From Quercus robur (taxonomy: Eukaryota > Streptophyta > Magnoliopsida > Fagales > Fagaceae), in contig NC_065538.1 in assembly GCF_932294415.1 (NCBI RefSeq), positions 76,893,834 through 76,957,833 of the forward strand: a DNA stretch of 64,000 nt. Reading direction: 5' to 3'. The notes below the pieces were generated by a model that was not told the origin of the DNA, made no database searches, and saw nothing but the letters and a program-made list of their open reading frames with translations. Of the stretch, positions 23,886 to 34,000 are shown piece after piece (the first letter of the stretch is position 1; each line of letters opens with the position of its first letter). The position numbers and the translations under genes are program-made.

Positions 23886-25334
23886 GAAACTTGGTATAGG
23901 AGATTGAAGAGATCCAACACAAGTTCTTTCTCCCCTTCTAAACACAGATGCTCACAGCTGAATCCAAGTTAAAAGTCCCATCAGTCCCAAAACACTAACA
24001 TGGTTTGTAACACAAGTTTTGAAATTAACACCATATCTTAAGGGAGATTGAAGGGGAGCAAAAAGAGTTGGACTACATTTACTATTTTCTTTTGTTCTTT
24101 TTACCTCCATTTCTATTCAATCTTAAAGTAATTTACCCCTTTAAATTTTAAATGGTAACTTTGAAAGCTTATGACTTTTTTCATTCAAGTAAATCATATC
24201 AAGACACTAACTTCTACTTTGCCCTATATTCTCTCAAATGCTCCCATCAACTTTAGTGAAAGGGAAGAAAAGGACAAATCCCCCCCACCCAATCACACAA
24301 AAAAAAAGGGATCATTATGCTGTTCTGCCTTCGACTAGTTTTAATCATTAACCAACAACCACTCTTTGAATAATAATCTTCACATCTCCAACCACAGATT
24401 TGTACTTCTTGTTTTGCTCTTAAATACTGTTATTGCCAATTCTTCGTAAAAATCCTAAATCTGATCAGAGTATTTTAGTTTTTTTTTTTGGTGGCAAGGA
24501 TAGTCAGTGTGCATCACTTTATCACAATATAATGGATGCTAAAGAAATATCTTTAAAAAATAAAAGACAGATCACACAATATAATGTTCTCAAATTCAAA
24601 ATTGTAAGACCTAGAAACAATTTAAAATAGCCAAAGCAGAAGAGTTCAAGGGAAATTCTGGATGGAAACATTGAACACAAGAAGATAAGAAGGCTTGTCC
24701 ATGGAAGTGATAAAATGCCAATGGCACTAACTAGTGTAATAATCCTTGAATATAATTCACTCTTCATGCTCCCATGAATTTTTCTTTTTCAATTATTTGT
24801 TTTAATGAGTAAGTTTGACTTCAAGAGGAGGTGGAGAAAGAGATTCAGTTATTCAAACTAGAAACCTATGCTTCATGCATGGCCAATTATGATGCTCTTA
24901 AACTAAACAAGTAATGGCAGAAAATAAATTTCTAGCTTATGTGAATATAGTATATATTGAGTATATCTTCAATTCAAATTGACAACATGAATTTCCATAG
25001 AAACCAAGTGCAGCTGCATTTCTCAAATTTACAAAACGATTTATTTATATGACACAGGCAGTAGGCATGTGTCCAGGGAAGGTATACACAGATATTGAAT
25101 TGTCCATATAACATAGTTATCATTTCAGTAACAAAACAACAATCTAATTTTACATGTTTTTTCCCCCAATTACACTGTATGACTAATGAGATCCAAATAT
25201 TATTAGACAAAAAAGGGTGCCTAAATTTTCCAGTGGGTCTACTCACATGCATGCACCTGACAAGGTTTCTATCTCAAGTGTGCAGAAAGTTCCTTCCCAC
25301 TACCAAATGAATTATGTTAGTCAGGATTACTTTT
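23886..25334. other. eIF1 upstream region and intergenic DNA
   Basis: The first few hundred bases should hold the eIF1 leader and promoter on the minus strand, but I could not place a TATA box or a 5'UTR intron firmly. No other gene is supported. Confidence 0.4.
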
Positions 25335-25664
25335 GCTTTGTTCTTAAGACACAGTAAGATTGGAACTTAAGGCAGCCACCCCATTATGATTGTGCTTTAT
25401 TAGGTCAAGATATCAATGGATTTATTTTTTATTTTTTTATTTTTGTAGATCAGACCAGATTTGATCTCAAGTCTCTTGAGTTGTATTTAATACTCCACTA
25501 AATGATGATTACTCGTCATTTTCAACAATATAAGGTCAACTGGTTCACAAATAACACTCAACCACCTTGGATTTGTGTGTGGGTGTTAGTGAATTGATAA
25601 CAAAGGTGTTTTTCTTTTTTCTTTTAATTTCAAACTATTTGCATTTCGGCTATAATTATCTATT

Positions 25665-26666
25665 TAAGAGCATTCACATTAGCTCTTTTATAAAGGTGTA
25701 AAATACACATTTTAACCACTTTTACACATTTTAAACCAAAAAACACTCCACATCAGTCCGTTTAAAAATGTGTAAAGTCTTCTAAATTTTTCAACGAGCT
25801 ACAGTACCCGTGTAAATTTACACGGGCACTGTAGCATGTGTATTTAATTTTTTAATAGTTTTTTCTCTCTCTTGTCTCTGCTCTCCCTCTCACTCTCTCT
25901 CAAGCGCATAGCATAGCTCTCTCTTTCTCTCATCTCATCAATTTTTCTTCCTCTAGCTTCCACCGATCGCCATCGCCGCCAATGAGAATGAGGTCGAGCA
26001 AGCCAAGTCGCCGGACGACTCCGTCGCCTACAACATGAACGGAGTTCTCTGACAAGTCTATCGCCTAGAATCTTGTGGGTTTTGATCCATTTTTGGTTGA
26101 GCTTGAGGCCGGCGGCCGTCGCGAGGAGGTGGCGGTGCTGCAAGGCATCGATCTTGCTTAGGTTGGAGGCCTCGATCTCGCTCCAATCTATTGGTTGCTG
26201 GGTTTTTTTTTTTTTTTTTTTTGGTTGATTGTGGGTGTGGGTCGGTGGGTTTTGATCTTGATCGGCTTGGCTTTTCTGGTTCATTGGTGGGTTTTGATGA
26301 TCTTGCCGTCGATTGTGTGGGTGATGATTTGGCTTGACTGGGTTTCGGGTTGGGTGGGTGATTAATGGGTTTGGGATTGAGTGGGTTTTCCTTGATGATG
26401 GTGGTGATGGTGGCTAGGTGGTGATGATGGTGGCTGGGTGTGGAGTGATCGTTGGTAGTGACGAACTATGGGTTTATGAGAGAAAGGGGCAGCGAGAGAG
26501 GGAATAATAAAAAAATTGTAAAAGAATGAATATTTTATTGAATAAATGTGTAGAATAGATAAACTGATGTAAGTGTTTTGTAAAAATGGGTGTGTAAAAT
26601 AGAAAAAGTAGGTTTTTCCGTTTAAAATAGACGAGAATTTTGCATCCACTAATGTGGATGCTCTAA
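25665..26666. mobile_element. PIF/Harbinger-type non-autonomous element (996 bp)
   Basis: The element spans 25668-26663 and is flanked by TAA on both sides; the empty site in the neighbouring repeat units reads ctatttaatattcc, with a single TAA. The ends are inverted: gagcattcacattag on the left, and on the right ctaatgtggatgctc, whose reverse complement is gagcatccacattag. A TAA duplication with such ends fits PIF/Harbinger. The outer parts are AT-rich. The core (about 25860-26450) has a CT-rich tract, then GC-rich sequence and a GGGTTT/GGTGG-rich stretch, with no recognisable transposase. The core may be captured host DNA. Confidence 0.8.
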
Positions 26667-28102
26667 TATTCCTTAACGTATGTCCTTAGGTTAAGTCTAT
26701 AATTATAATAGTACAGACAATCACCACAAATGACAATCATCAGTAGTTTGGGGGAATCAAACCCAAAAAGTTTGGTCACATGGGATTCTACAACTTGTGT
26801 TTTAAACAATAAGCATTCATAAAATCAAAAGAAAAGTATCGCTAATCAATTCACTCTTCTTTAAAAAAAAAAAAAAAAAAATCCGTAGTACACTTGCTCA
26901 CAATTACAAAAGTCCCTATCTCAAATTTTTTTTTTTTTTTTTTTTTTTTGCTAATATTAAGACACAGTAAGATTGAAACCTATGGCTGCCACTATATTAT
27001 GATTGCTCTTTCCTAGGTTAAGATATCAATGAATTTCTTTTATATGTAGACCAAATTCGATCTCAAATCTCTTAAGTTGTATTTAATACTCCATTAAAGG
27101 ATGATTACTTATCATTTTTACAAAAATATAAAGTCAATTGGTATAGAAATAACACTCAACCACCTTGGATTTGTGTGTATGAGTCAATGAATTGATAACA
27201 AAGGTGTTTTACTTTTTTCTTTTCCTTTCAAACTATTTGCATTTCGGCTATAATTATCTATTTAATATTCCTTAACGTATGTCCTTAGGTTAAGCCTATA
27301 ATTATAATAGTACAGCCAATCACCACAAATGACAATCATTAGTAGTTTGGGGGAATCAAACCCAAAAAGTTTGGTCACATGGGATTCTATGACCTGTGTT
27401 TTAAACAAGAAGCATTCATAAAATCATGAAAAGCATCGCTAATCAATTCACTCTTCTGAAGAAAAAAAAAAACCTTAGTACTTGCTCACAATTACAAAAG
27501 TCCCTATCTCAAAAGATTTTTTATGCTAATATTAAGACACGGTAAAATTGAAACCTCAATGGATTTTTTTTTTATTTTTTTTTATTTTTATTTTTTTTAT
27601 GTAGACCAAATTCGATTTCAAATCTCTTAAGTTGTATTTAATACTCCATTAAATGATGATTACTTATCTTTTTTACAAAAATATAAAGTCAATTGGGATA
27701 GAAATAACACTCAACCACCTTGGATTTATGTGTATGAGTCAATGAATTGATAACAAAGGTGTTTTACTTTTTTCTTTTCCTTTCAAACTATTTGCATTTC
27801 GGCTATAATTATCTATTTAATATTCCTTAACATATGTCCTTAGGTTAAGCCTATAATTATAATAGATACAGACAATCACCACAAATGACAAGCATCTGTA
27901 GTTTGGGGGAATCAAACCCAAAAAGTTTGGTCACATGGGATTCTATGACCTGTTTATTAAACAAAAAGCATTCATAAAATCACAAAAAAACATTACTAAT
28001 GAACTCACTCTTCTGTAAAAAAAAGAATCCTTAGTACTTGCTCAACAATAACAAAAGTCCCTATCTCAAAAGATTTAATTTTGGCTAATATTAAGACACA
28101 GT

Positions 28103-28331
28103 AAGATTGAAACCTATGGTACCACCGCACTCCCTTGATGCGATGGTCACTTCACAAGTATAAGTGCTTGTGGAATGTGGGGGACAAGGGCTAGGGTTCA
28201 AGTCTCTAGGAGAGAGTTTCACACACATATACACTTAGATTAGGCTAGAGTGGAATTCTATCTTGTATAAAAAAAAATAATAATAAAAAATAAATAAAAA
28301 AAGAAAAGAAAAAAAGATTGAAACCTATGGT
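28103..28331 (+). mobile_element. Second SINE family, with perfect 18-bp target duplications
   Basis: The body spans about 28121-28313 between two perfect copies of aagattgaaacctatggt (28103-28120 and 28314-28331). It starts accaccgcactcccttgatg and has a B-box-like agggttcaagtctc near 28193-28206. It ends in an A-rich tail that includes AAT and AAAT runs. The sister repeat units show the uninterrupted site. The body sequence differs from the SINE at 17.1 kb, so it is a separate family. Confidence 0.83.
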
Positions 28332-28807
28332 GGCCACCATATTATGATTGCTCTTTACTAGGTCAAGATATCAATGAATTTCTTTTTTAAGTAGGTTAGA
28401 TTAGATCTCAAATCGCTTAAGTTGTATTTAATACTCCATTAAATGATGATTAAATATCTTTAATATATATATATATATATTTTTTTATATATATATAAAA
28501 AGTCAATTGGTATAGAAATAACACTCAACCACCTTGGATTTGTGTGTATGTGTCAATGAATTGATAAAAAAGGTTTTTTTTTTTTTTTTTTCGGTCTTTT
28601 AAACAATATACATTACGGCTATAATTAACTATTTAATATTCCTTAGCATATATCTTTAGGTTAACCCTAGACAATCATCGCATATGACAAGCATTTGCAA
28701 TTTGGGGGAATCAAACCAAAAACCTATTGACTTTATCATATTATACAAGAAGCATTCATAAAATCACAAAAAGCATTGCTCAACAATTACGAAATTCCCT
28801 ATCTCAA

Positions 28808-28910
28808 AAGTCTTGTAGCTTAATAGTATTGTCTAGTTCTTATTATGTGAAGAATCTGTGTTCGAATTCCCTCTCCCACTTTTTGATAGGAAAAAAGTAT
28901 TTAATACAAA
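28808..28910 (+). mobile_element. Possible tRNA-related SINE fragment
   Basis: At the end of the fourth array unit the sequence switches to tcttgtagcttaatagtatt followed by gtgttcgaattccctctccc. These look like degenerate A-box and B-box motifs of a tRNA-derived element. No target duplications were found. Weak call. Confidence 0.35.
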
Positions 28911-29949
28911 CATGAGATGACAATGACGATGGCCAGATCATGTAACATAATTCTAATGAAACAATAATTGAAATTAACAACAAACAACAGTCCAAAAAAG
29001 AGAGAAAAGTACCTGATTCTAAATGAAGCTGTGAGAGAGAGAGAGAGAGAGAGGAAAGAGAAAGAGATAGCTGAGAAAATTGGCTAAGTTAAGGAAGGTG
29101 GTGGTGTGAGTTGGATCCTTATATAAAATAAACAATAAAATGACAACATAGTTTTGGCCACGTCTTTGCTTTGATGTGGACAAGCATTCTTGACCATTAA
29201 GTTTCAAATTCCAGCCTAACCAAACATTTAATTTCTTCTTCGAAATACATTTCCCATTAAACGTATGGATTAAAACTGTTGGTATTCTTTGACTGTTTCG
29301 GTGGACGGTATTCATAGTTTGCCAAAAAAACTTGAAGAAATGAGATAAAAAAGGGCATTCATGTTTTTCTGTTTCTCTCTCTATTTTTCTGTTGAAACTC
29401 TCTCAAAATAAATGTTTTTCTGTTTCTTTTTTCCCCTAGTAAAATGGGTTAATTATAGATTAAAACTCCTTTAAATTTTGAACACTCTTGGATTTCTTGA
29501 ATACTCTGGATCGATTTGGCAATAGGCTGTCAACGAAGTTAGAAAATTTGATATCACACCCAACTTTTTACCCAGTCAACCAGCCAACCAATAACCCTAG
29601 CTAGCCCCCTTAGGAAGAAAATACGTGCATGCCACGTAAGCTTTGTTCAACATTTTAAATGCATAGGCGAATGCATGGCTCTTCTTTTTTTAATTTTTGT
29701 TTTTTTTCATTCTCAACAATGAATTGTCAAATGACCCATGGTTCTTCCCCACTTGTTTAGCTCACTGGTGGATGGAATCGTACACATACAGGTGTATGGT
29801 AGCGTAAAGTTGAGTTGGAGAATTTATCAAGAAAATGTTGCATGACAAGGGCGAGGAGAAACAAAAACTTGAAAAAAATAGAAAAGACACACCTAAATAC
29901 CAGCAACGACCAAAGAGTTGATCCCTAGCGTCTTGCTTTGTAGTGTAAA
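28911..29949. other. Intergenic DNA, no gene seen
   Basis: A GA microsatellite lies at 29034-29056. The sequence around 29019-29130 resembles an untranslated leader with a possible minus-strand TATA, but no coding sequence follows on that side. No gene is called. Confidence 0.35.
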
Positions 29950-29954
29950 GGAGA

Positions 29955-31287
29955 TTATTACAACATTGGCATTGGGGGCTCTAAAACTCCCAATTTGCTA
30001 TTTTAAAACCTCAAACTATAAAAATTAAACTTCAACCAGATGGTTATACTTACATAAAATTGCAACTCAGCTAAAGTAAACTCTTAGCATTCACATCCAA
30101 GTTTGTATCAAAGTTGTTATTTTACTATGTCAAAACCTACTTTATCTATCATACCAACCTATTTTACAATATATCCAACATCCCAATTTATAATTATAAC
30201 ATACAACTCATTAAAATAATATAGCTACACAATAAAATAATTTAAAAATGGAGGACAGAGAGTGGACTCAAAAAATAGGGAAGAGAGAGACAATATTTTC
30301 ACAATAAAAAATTCTTTAAAGCTTGGTTGTAAAAAATTTTGGATATGCACACTTGGATAAAGTAGGTTTTTTATGCATTGGGGTTGTAGAATAGCCATTT
30401 TTTTGGGGGGGGGGGGGGTGTGTTTGACAGCCCCCATTGCTAATGCTGCTAATGCTCATTAGCATCCAAGTATCTAAAAATAATACCCTTTTTATCTACT
30501 TTACACTACCATTTTACAACTTACACTATGTCCAATTTCTGATTTTTCACATCACAACCAATACTATTCATTTATCTACTCTCTCTCTCTCTCAATGTCT
30601 CTCTTTGCTACTAGCAACCATACCAGCAATTAGTTTACAAATCAAGCATCACCACCACGGCACCCAAATCTACAAACCGAAGCCAACCCCACTAATCACC
30701 AAAACACTAAAATTAAACAACCACCAAAACACCAAACCAACTCTACTCTTGAAATACCGTACCGCCACCACCACAATTGAAACACCAAACTAAACACTAA
30801 AAACAAAAAACTAACAACCGAAACTCAAAGCAACTGCCAAAACTAAGCCTAGAAAACATTGAAACCAAGCCCAACACCACCAATTCAAACCCAACCACCG
30901 ATTCAGCCACTAATTCAAAACTAACCAACTGATTCAACCCACAACCCCCAATTTAAACCCAAAACCACTGACTCAAACCCATCGAACAATCAGAAACAAA
31001 ACCTAGTTGCCGCCACCATGCACCTTTTGTCCTCAAAGCTGCCGCCACCTTCTACTAAAGAGAGAGCAATATTTTGGTTTGGTCAAGGAAGGAGAGAGAT
31101 AGAGAGAGAGGATGAATAAAATATATGAGTTTTATGTTTAGATAAAGTGAACATTGATTTCTAAAAGTAAGAAATCGCTATAGCAAAATTGTAAAAAATT
31201 TTAGGTTTAGACACTCGAGTAAAGATGGATTTCAGTGTTTTTGGGTTCTAAAATAACAATTTGGGAGTTTTTCAAACCTAATGCTAA
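29955..31287. mobile_element. Cluster of nested inverted-repeat elements, AT-rich ends
   Basis: The outer ends look like an inverted pair. On the left is cattgggggctctaaaactcccaatttgctatttt (29964-29998). On the right is ctaaaataacaatttgggagtttttcaaacctaatgc (31248-31284), which reads as its reverse complement with differences. Inside, further gcattcacatcc / tagcatccaag type ends occur at about 30083 and 30463, with inverted partners near 30430-30450, so more than one element seems nested. The core at about 30590-31080 has CT tracts, CACCACC-rich DNA and AGAGAG tracts. No transposase was seen. Individual borders are uncertain. Confidence 0.5.
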
Positions 31288-32443
31288 GAGCATCAGCAGT
31301 GGGCTTGCCATATGCCAAATGTAATATACATTTGGCATACAAGCCCAACAAATGCTCAGCAATTGGAAGGCCATATGGGAAAAGCCAATTTTTTTTTTTA
31401 GATTTAGCTACAGTACCATCTCAAATGTAAGATGGTATTGTAGCTGAATGGTATAAAAAATAATAAGTTTTTAATGCTCTCTCCACGTTTTACCTGGCAA
31501 TTTCTCTCTCCTCTCTCATTTTTTCTCTTTCTTTTCTCTCTCTTCCTTCTTTGTTTCTCATCCCCTCTCTCTCTCTCTTGCCATTGTCAAGCTTCTCTCT
31601 CGGAGCTCACGCCGGATCGAATTTCTAGATCGGCGTAGTGGCGAGGCTGGTGGCGCGACTAAGATGGGCGTGGTGGCTGGAGGTCAGCGCGGTGGAGATT
31701 GACATGGAGACTGATGTGGAGATCGGCATAGAGACTGGCATTTGGTGGGTTTGGTGGTGTTGACATGGTGGCCGGTTTCTAGGTTTGGTGGTCGGCATTT
31801 GGTTGGTTGGGTTGCTATGGGTTTGCTGGGTTTGTAGTGGGTACTTGGTGCGTTTTATTTTGGGTTTTTGGTTCCGGTGGGATTTTGTTGGGCCGAGGGT
31901 AGTGGTGGCGCGGTGGGATCGTTGTTTTGAGAGGGTTGTTGTTGTTGTTGCTGTTGGGGCGTGGTGGTGAAAGAAGAAAGGGGCTTTTGCTTTTTGGGAG
32001 GTGGGTCTTCTTCGTCGTCGTCAACGTCAACGTCAGCGTCAACGTTTGGTTGTGTTGACATGGTGGGCGGTTTCTGGGTTTAGTGGCCAGTGTTTGGTTG
32101 GTTGGGTTGCTATGGGTTTGCTGGGTTTGTAGTGGGTACTTGGTGGGTTTTATTTTGTTTTTTATTTTTTATTTTGGGTTTTTGGTTTCGGTGGGATTTT
32201 GTTGGGCCGAGGGTAGTGGTGGCCAGTGCTAGAGGTTGAGGGAGAAAGAGAAGAAAAGGAAGAGAAAAAAAAATAGTAAAAGAAGGAATAAAAAAGAATA
32301 TTTAAATAAAATGGGAAAAAAAATAGAGTTTTGAGATGTTGGGTGTATTGTAAAATGGTATGGTATAATTGATAAAGTAGCTTTTCGGGATGGTAAAATA
32401 AGATGAGATAGCAAAACCAGTTGTGGATGCTCGAATGCTCTTA
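31285..32443. mobile_element. Harbinger-like non-autonomous element, about 1.15 kb
   Basis: The left end taagagcatcagcagtgg (from 31285) and the right end ccagttgtggatgctcgaatgctctta (to 32443) are inverted copies of the same GAGCAT-type terminus. The left arm contains a small internal hairpin (atgtaatatacattt). The core has CT tracts near 31500-31580, a GC-rich block near 31590-31700 and two direct copies of a segment reading ggttgggttgctatgggttt (near 31803 and 32098). No coding domain was found. A clean TAA duplication is not certain here because the right flank reads GAA after one of two candidate ends. Confidence 0.55.
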
Positions 32444-33064
32444 CTAATAAGACTATAGCAAATGTCTATTTCCTTTTAATGGTTTTTTTAATTTTATCAT
32501 CTCTCTTTCTCTCAAACCTCACCACCGGTGTCGGTTGTTTTGCATAGAGATTAGCATAGGTCTTTTTGCAGATCACGTGGGTTGTGATGTTGAGATTGGT
32601 GTGTTATGGTGGCATGGTAGTGGTAGAGATCGGTTGGAGGTATTAGATTGGCGGTTAATGGGTGTTGGTTTGGTGTAGGTTGTGCGTGCGTGGGTCGTGG
32701 ATTGTGGTGCAATAGTAGTGGTGTGGGTCATACAATGGTAGCATGGGTCTTGAGATTGGTTTATTAGCATTGGTTTATTAGAGTAGGGTGAACTATGAAA
32801 TTGGATATTAAAATACATAACTTAGTTTTTTAGTATTTAAACTAACGATTTTTTAAAATACCCAAATGATAATAATCTTAGTAACCATAAGTAGCAAACA
32901 AGGAGGATGAGTGAATAGCATTTGGAGAAGCTTTTTAATTGCAAAAACCAAGTAGAGATTTTCAGGTTGAGTTTAATTTTAGTAAGGATTTGAATGGGTT
33001 TTACATACTCCAATTAAAATTGTCACATCATATTTTCAATATTAACGGATAACACTTTCCATAG
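32444..33064. other. Intergenic DNA left of the retroelement
   Basis: No gene is seen. The first half (32490-32780) is GT- and GGT-rich, like the cores of the neighbouring elements, and may be another fragment of that kind. The last part is ancestral flank of the polyubiquitin locus, into which the Gypsy element inserted. Confidence 0.4.
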
Positions 33065-33069
33065 ACAAT

Positions 33070-33546
33070 TGATGAAGCGTGAATTCGTCAGTCGAGATGG
33101 GCAAATGGAACTCCTTGTCAGCGCGAATGTATCTTCTATGAGGGTCACCGGTGTGGTGCCTACCACAACGCCTCCGATGCCAAAGCTAGAACAGAAAAGC
33201 ACTTTGTGAAATGAGAATGGAGGAACAAGATAAAAATGGGTACTTTCTTAGAGTGTGAATATATGTACCTTCTGCTAACAATGTGAGGGCTTTATATATG
33301 TGATTTTGGTTGCTAGCCATTGGGGTGTTAATGCCTTTCTTAGTAACGCCTCCTGCCCAATAATGGGGCTTTTAATAGGCTCCCAATGGTCTGCTCGGTT
33401 GGTTTCGTAACTGCTCAAGTCGCTGGCTGGGTTCATTGAATGATTTTCTTGCCCTCATCAGTGATGACCGATTTCCTCGTCAATAGGGATGACCTCGTCA
33501 TTAGCGTTGACTTCGTCAAGGGAACGTAAACTCGTCACTCCTATCA
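33070..33546 (-). repeat. 3' LTR of the Tat element (477 bp)
   Basis: In plus orientation it begins tgatgaagcgtgaattcg and ends cgtcactcctatca, giving the TG..CA type ends expected of an LTR. About 19 differences separate it from the right-hand LTR. A purine tract on the minus strand (cctgggggggcaac) directly abuts its inner edge at 33547-33560, marking this as the 3' LTR. Confidence 0.93.
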
Positions 33547-33560
33547 GTTGCCCCCCCAGG
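33547..33560 (-). other. Polypurine tract of the Tat element
   Basis: On the minus strand this reads cctgggggggcaac immediately before the 3' LTR, the standard site for priming plus-strand DNA synthesis in LTR elements. Confidence 0.75.
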
Positions 33561-34000
33561 TTCTGTGGTCATCTGTGACGTGTTATGAGGACCATAGAAG
33601 ATAAAAAGTTTTCCTAAGTTGTTTGTGACTCTTGGGGTTCTGCTCCGAATTTAATGCATGGTGGCGGCGCAACACGCAATGTGGCCACGTGGCGCGTGCT
33701 GATTGAGGGCGTTAATGGCATGACCCTTGGGTTTCCCGCTATTTTTCAGTTTCCTTGGATTTTTGGTTTCAAAACTTTTCTTTTCCTTCACTTTAATTTT
33801 TGCTCTGAGTATTATTTTTCTCGTTTATTCCTGCGATTGCTCCGACCTTTCTCCGGCGACGTTTCTCTTCAAATTTTCCTGCCTTCAATCGTTTTACTCT
33901 TCAAGGTACGCTACTCTTTTATTCCTCTTTTGTTCCCCTTTCCTCAATAATCTTCTTATGAGTTCCTGATTTTTCTTTTGCCCTTTGCTTTTGTTGTTTT

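Larger units (their letters stand above)
25335..28815. repeat. Tandem array of four roughly 565-bp repeat units
   Basis: The same non-coding unit occurs four times in direct orientation: about 25335-25667 plus 26664-26925, then 26950-27515, 27520-28075, and 28083-28120 plus 28314-28815. Shared landmarks in order are gacacagtaagattgaaacc, acactcaaccaccttgg, gcatttcggctataatta, gggggaatcaaaccca and aaaagtccctatctcaaa. Unit 1 is split by a Harbinger-like element and unit 4 by a SINE, so intact units serve as empty sites for both insertions. No long reading frame is conserved among the units. Confidence 0.85.

Noticed and set aside
25844-26284. Minus-strand frame of 146 codons in the Harbinger-like element
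   Set aside because: It is composed of Lys and Arg runs from CT/AG tracts and lies wholly inside a mobile element. There is no family signature, so it is probably chance.
25335-28815. Spaced direct repeats, considered as a CRISPR-like array
   Set aside because: The units are about 565 bp, diverged and eukaryotic; there are no short repeats with unique spacers.
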